NCBI GenBank assembly: GCA_964388175.1
Contig: CAYLYS010000053.1
Coordinates: 1-17,867, forward strand
DNA: 17,867 bases
Reading direction: 5' to 3'
From: JAITWN01 sp964388175
Lineage (GTDB): Bacteria > Pseudomonadota > Gammaproteobacteria > SZUA-140
Both the position numbers and the translations under genes were made by a program. Positions 15,150-17,867 of the stretch are shown one piece after another. The notes beneath the pieces are model-generated. The model searched no databases. It saw only the letters and a list, made by a program, of their open reading frames with translations, and was not told the DNA's origin. Each line of letters starts with the position of its first letter. The stretch's first letter is position 1.

Positions 15150-15964
15150 GCGATAAGAAAGAGCGCCAATCTTCTGAAGCCTATCGCAACGAATCTTTCC
15201 TCGGCAGCGGCAGCGGCCGCCCGCTGCGCATCCTTGCCGAATACCTAGAGCCGGAAAGCCGGTTCAGACGTTACTCCGTCGACGATACCATCGTCTTCAT
15301 GGGGTCGGCACGCCTGAAGTCGCGCGAGGATGCCGAGGCGGCCTTGCACGCGGCGCAGCAATCCGGTCGCGGCCTGGCGTCGGCACAGCGTGATCTGGAT
15401 ATGTCCCGTCACTACGAAGCGGCGCGCGAGCTGGCGCGGCGTTTTACCGTTTGGTCCAAGCAGCTCGAGGACGAGGAACGGCGTTTCGTCGTCTGCACCG
15501 GCGGCGGGCCTGGCATCATGGAGGCGGCGAACCGCGGCGCCTCGGAGGCGCGCGGCCTCAATGTCGGTCTCACCATTTCTATTCCGGTGGAAGAGTTCGA
15601 CAATCAGTACGTGACGCGCGAGCTCTCGTTCCATTTCCATTATTTCTTCATGCGCAAGTTCTGGTTCGCCTATCTAGCCAAGGCGGTATTGGTGTTCCCG
15701 GGCGGGTTCGGCACGCTCGACGAGCTGTTCGAATTGCTGACGCTGCTGCAGACGCGCAAGATGCGCAAGCATCTGCCCATCGTGCTGTTCGGCTCGACGT
15801 TCTGGCGCGAAGTGATCGATTTCGATGCGCTGATCCGCCACGGCACCATCAGTCCCGAGGACATCGATCTGATGTTCTTTACCGATTCCGTCGATGAGGC
15901 CTATGACTACGTGGTGCGCAAGCTCGAAGCCCATGCGCTCAGCGAGCGCGGTGCGCGTCTGTAG
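15146..15964 (+). CDS. LOG family protein (TIGR00730-type Rossmann fold)
   Basis: 272 residues, the longer form of the LOG family. The N-terminal extension (1-45) is followed by IVFMGSARLKS, the nucleotide-binding GGGPGIMEAANRGA (119-132), FMRKFWF (Arg170-Lys171) and the signature PGGFGTLDE (185-193). LOG proteins hydrolyse nucleoside 5'-monophosphates to base plus ribose phosphate; in plants and some bacteria the substrate is a cytokinin nucleotide. For this longer form the natural substrate is unclear. GGGAGG precedes the GTG start, which overlaps the VOC stop by 4 nt. The 3' end overlaps rluE by 26 nt, tail to tail. Confidence 0.92.
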   Translation: MSDKKERQSSEAYRNESFLGSGSGRPLRILAEYLEPESRFRRYSVDDTIVFMGSARLKSREDAEAALHAAQQSGRGLASAQRDLDMSRHYEAARELARRFTVWSKQLEDEERRFVVCTGGGPGIMEAANRGASEARGLNVGLTISIPVEEFDNQYVTRELSFHFHYFFMRKFWFAYLAKAVLVFPGGFGTLDELFELLTLLQTRKMRKHLPIVLFGSTFWREVIDFDALIRHGTISPEDIDLMFFTDSVDEAYDYVVRKLEAHALSERGARL

Positions 15965-16595
15965 CCTCTGTTGAATGCGGGCCGGCGGCGCACCGCCGCC
16001 ATTCGCCCGGTCGCAGCTCATCCAGGCTGATGTCTCCGACCGCCCAGCGCACCAGGCGCAGAGTGGGGTGACCGACCGCCGCCGTCATGCGCCGCACCTG
16101 GCGGTTGCGTCCCTCGCGAATCATGAGGCTGATCCACGAAGTCGGGAGATGCGCGCGCCGGCGGATGGGCGGATCGCGCGGCCACAGCGTGGCCGGTTCG
16201 TCCATGCGCGCGGCCCGGGCGGGCAGTGTCATGCCGTCGTTGAGCAGAACGCCGCGCGCCAGTTGTGCCAGCGCGGCGTCATCCGGCACGCCTTCCACCT
16301 GTACCCAATAGGTCTTCCAGTGTTCGAAGCGGGGATGGGCGATGCGGTGCTGCAGCCGGCCGTCATCGGTGAGCAGCAGCAGGCCTTCGCTGTCGCGGTC
16401 CAGTCTGCCCGCCGGATAGTAGCCCGGCAGGGTGATGAAATCGGCAAGCGTGGCATGTCCCTCCGCGGTGTCGCTGAACTGGCAGAGCACGCCGTAGGGT
16501 TTGTTGAAGACGATGAGATGTTCCTCGCCGCTGCGCCTTGGGGTGCGGACGCGGCGCAGCGTGCCAGGGGCGCGGGATGCCGGGATCGGTTTCAT
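15939..16595 (-). CDS. rluE: 23S rRNA pseudouridine synthase RluE
   Basis: 218 residues from ATG 16595. E. coli RluE makes pseudouridine 2457 in 23S rRNA. Family motifs are present in order: VFNKPYGVLCQF (29-40), catalytic GRLDRDSEGLLLLT with Asp66, YWVQVEGVP, the LNDGMTLPA and LWPRDPPIR segments typical of RluE, REGRNRQVRRMTA and PTLRLVRWAVGD. It lacks an S4 domain, as RluE does. The start is chosen by the family N-terminus; no strong ribosome site is seen. A TATTAT -10-like element at 16631-16636 lies about 36 bp upstream. The C-terminal 18 residues extend beyond the conserved end and cover the overlap with the LOG gene. Confidence 0.93.
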   Translation of the reverse strand: MKPIPASRAPGTLRRVRTPRRSGEEHLIVFNKPYGVLCQFSDTAEGHATLADFITLPGYYPAGRLDRDSEGLLLLTDDGRLQHRIAHPRFEHWKTYWVQVEGVPDDAALAQLARGVLLNDGMTLPARAARMDEPATLWPRDPPIRRRAHLPTSWISLMIREGRNRQVRRMTAAVGHPTLRLVRWAVGDISLDELRPGEWRRCAAGPHSTEATDAHRAR

Positions 16596-16606
16596 GGTGA
16601 TTGGGC

Positions 16607-16635
16607 TTGGCCGTGAATGGAACACGCATGATAAT
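16607..16635 (+). promoter_or_regulatory. Promoter of tRNA-Leu
   Basis: TTGGCC (16607-16612), a 17-bp spacer and GATAAT (16630-16635), then a GC-rich discriminator typical of stable RNA genes. The predicted start is about 30 nt before the tRNA. The -10 shares five bases with a minus-strand TATTAT (16631-16636) that would serve rluE. Confidence 0.5.
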
Positions 16636-16673
16636 ATCGCGAAGTTCGCCATGAGGCAGGGCGATAGGGTCAC

Positions 16674-16758
16674 GCGCAGGTGGCGGAATCGGTAGACGCG
16701 CTGGTTTTAGGTACCAGTGGGGCAACCTGTGAGAGTTCGAGTCTCTCCCTGCGCACCA
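16674..16758 (+). tRNA. tRNA-Leu (UAG anticodon)
   Basis: 85 nt including an encoded CCA end. The acceptor stem gcgcagg pairs with cctgcgc, with discriminator A. The anticodon stem ctggt/accag encloses loop tttaggt with anticodon TAG (16708-16710), which reads CUN codons. A long variable arm (class II, as for leucine) and T arm gagag-ttcgagt-ctctc complete it. It is convergent with lon, 16 bp away. Confidence 0.96.
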
Positions 16759-16774
16759 TCGGCCACGCGCTCGC

Positions 16775-17867
16775 TCATTCCGCGCCGAACGCCGCCTGCA
16801 CCGCCTCGTCCACGTTCTCCAGCCAGATGAAATTCAGCTTTTCCCGCGCCGATGCCGGCACCTCGTCCACATCCCGTTGGTTGCGCGCGGGCAGCAGTAC
16901 CGTGGTGATGCCTGCGCGCGCCGCGGCCAGCGTTTTTTCCTTGATGCCGCCGACGGGCAGCACCAGTCCGCGCAGGCTGATTTCGCCGGTCATGGCCGTA
17001 TCCTTGCGCACGGTTTTGCCGGTGAACAGCGATACCAGCGCGATGTACATGGCGATGCCGGCGCTGGGGCCGTCCTTGGGGATGGCGCCGGCGGGCACAT
17101 GGATGTGCAGATCGGAGTCGCTGAACAGCGCCTGATCGAGCCCCAGCGCCGCGGATCGGCTGCGCACCAGGCTCAGCGCCGCCTGCGCGCTTTCCTTCAT
17201 GACGTCTCCCAACTGGCCGGTCAGGATGAGCTTGCCGCCGCCGGGATTGCGCGCCGCTTCGATGAAGAGGATGTCGCCGCCGACCGGGGTCCATGCCAGG
17301 CCGGTGGCTACGCCGGGCACGCTGACCCGCATCGCCACCTCGCCTTCGTATTTGCGCGGACCGAGTATGGCGGGCAGGCCGGTGGCGTCCACGGTCAGCG
17401 CGGTGATCTCGCCTTCGGCCACGCGCATGGCGACATGGCGGAAAACCTTGCCGATTTCCCGTTCCAGATTGCGCACGCCCGCCTCGCGGGTGTAATCGTG
17501 CACGATGACCTTGAGCGCTTCCTCGCTGAGACTGCACTGCTCGGGTGTCAGGCCGGTCGCTTCGAGCTGGCGGCGGATGAGATAGCGGCGGGCGATTTCG
17601 AGCTTTTCCTCATCGGTGTACCCCGGCAGCTCGATGATTTCCATGCGGTCGAGCAGCGGGCGCGGGATGGTGTCGGCGACATTGGCCGTGCCGATGAACA
17701 CCACGCGCGAGAGATCGAAGGGTACGGCCAGATAGTTGTCGCGGAAGGTGCCGTTCTGCTCGGGATCGAGCACTTCGAGCAGCGCCGCACTCGGGTCGCC
17801 ATGAAAGCCGGTGCCGAGCTTGTCGAGTTCGTCGAGCATGAACACCGGATTGCGCGTGCCGGCCTTG
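16775..17867 (-). CDS. lon: ATP-dependent protease Lon, C-terminal part
   Basis: The frame is open to the right edge, so about 364 codons of the 3' end are present; the N-terminal substrate domain and Walker A are outside. Visible parts: Walker B region PVFMLDELDK, GDPSAALLEVLDPEQN, sensor region VVFIGTANVADTIP, LLDRMEIIELPGYT, the arginine-containing YTREAGVRNLERE, then the protease domain with catalytic Ser in KDGPSAGIAMY and catalytic Lys in GGIKEKTLAA. Lon degrades misfolded and regulatory proteins in the cytoplasm. The C-terminus (AAFGAE) stops soon after the protease domain and is shorter than that of E. coli Lon. No terminator is seen before the convergent tRNA. Confidence 0.97.
   Translation of the reverse strand, partial: KAGTRNPVFMLDELDKLGTGFHGDPSAALLEVLDPEQNGTFRDNYLAVPFDLSRVVFIGTANVADTIPRPLLDRMEIIELPGYTDEEKLEIARRYLIRRQLEATGLTPEQCSLSEEALKVIVHDYTREAGVRNLEREIGKVFRHVAMRVAEGEITALTVDATGLPAILGPRKYEGEVAMRVSVPGVATGLAWTPVGGDILFIEAARNPGGGKLILTGQLGDVMKESAQAALSLVRSRSAALGLDQALFSDSDLHIHVPAGAIPKDGPSAGIAMYIALVSLFTGKTVRKDTAMTGEISLRGLVLPVGGIKEKTLAAARAGITTVLLPARNQRDVDEVPASAREKLNFIWLENVDEAVQAAFGAE

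Noticed and set aside
16674..16775. tRNA-Leu as an integration site for a mobile element
   Set aside because: lon follows directly after 16 bp, with no integrase and no duplicated tRNA 3' end in the window.

Overview
The window is GC-rich, densely coded proteobacterial DNA. Its core genes (lon, rluE, tRNA-Leu, a cspA-family gene and a glrK-qseG-glrR locus) point to a gammaproteobacterium outside the enterics. A Chromatiales or Ectothiorhodospiraceae-like lineage is my best guess, but it rests on gene content and protein similarity recalled from memory, not on a search. I see no insertion sequence, phage, CRISPR array or plasmid module.

Layout. Positions 1-2373 (+) hold the 3' part of a large surface-type protein: Ig-like repeats with cysteine pairs, a cadherin-like sandwich, then seven 69-residue FG-GAP units (a likely seven-bladed propeller), followed by a clear intrinsic terminator. 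A minus-strand cytochrome b561 (2467-3168) and a small plus-strand orphan (3360-3659) follow. From 8509 down to 3672, six minus-strand genes read in one direction: two paralogous exported EF-hand proteins, a small lipoprotein with 11-residue repeats, then sensor kinase GlrK, lipoprotein QseG and sigma-54 activator GlrR. The last three overlap one another, as expected for a coupled operon. Upstream of the first EF-hand gene is a good match to a sigma-54 promoter, with a GlrR-box-like sequence about 90-100 bp upstream of the predicted start. This suggests that the two-component system may control its upstream neighbours.

From 8800 to 12208 (-) come an RRM RNA-binding protein and a cold-shock protein with a strong promoter, a leader of about 190 nt and its own terminator. 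Next are a Ycf45/SpoIIIAA-like AAA-R3H protein and two unrecognised small proteins, one exported. From 12340 (+) come a putative molybdenum-carrier-type Rossmann protein and an unknown protein, convergent with a minus-strand pair: an unknown 101-residue protein and a NahK-like sugar kinase. A VOC-fold protein and a LOG-family protein (+) overlap by 4 nt, and the LOG gene overlaps rluE tail to tail. The window ends with tRNA-Leu(UAG), whose promoter shares bases with a possible rluE promoter, and the 3' part of lon, which runs off the right edge.

Most genes are ordinary housekeeping or conserved genes. The best candidates for something undescribed are the possible GlrR/sigma-54 control of the EF-hand and lipoprotein genes, and the non-consensus GAFTNA loop in GlrR.
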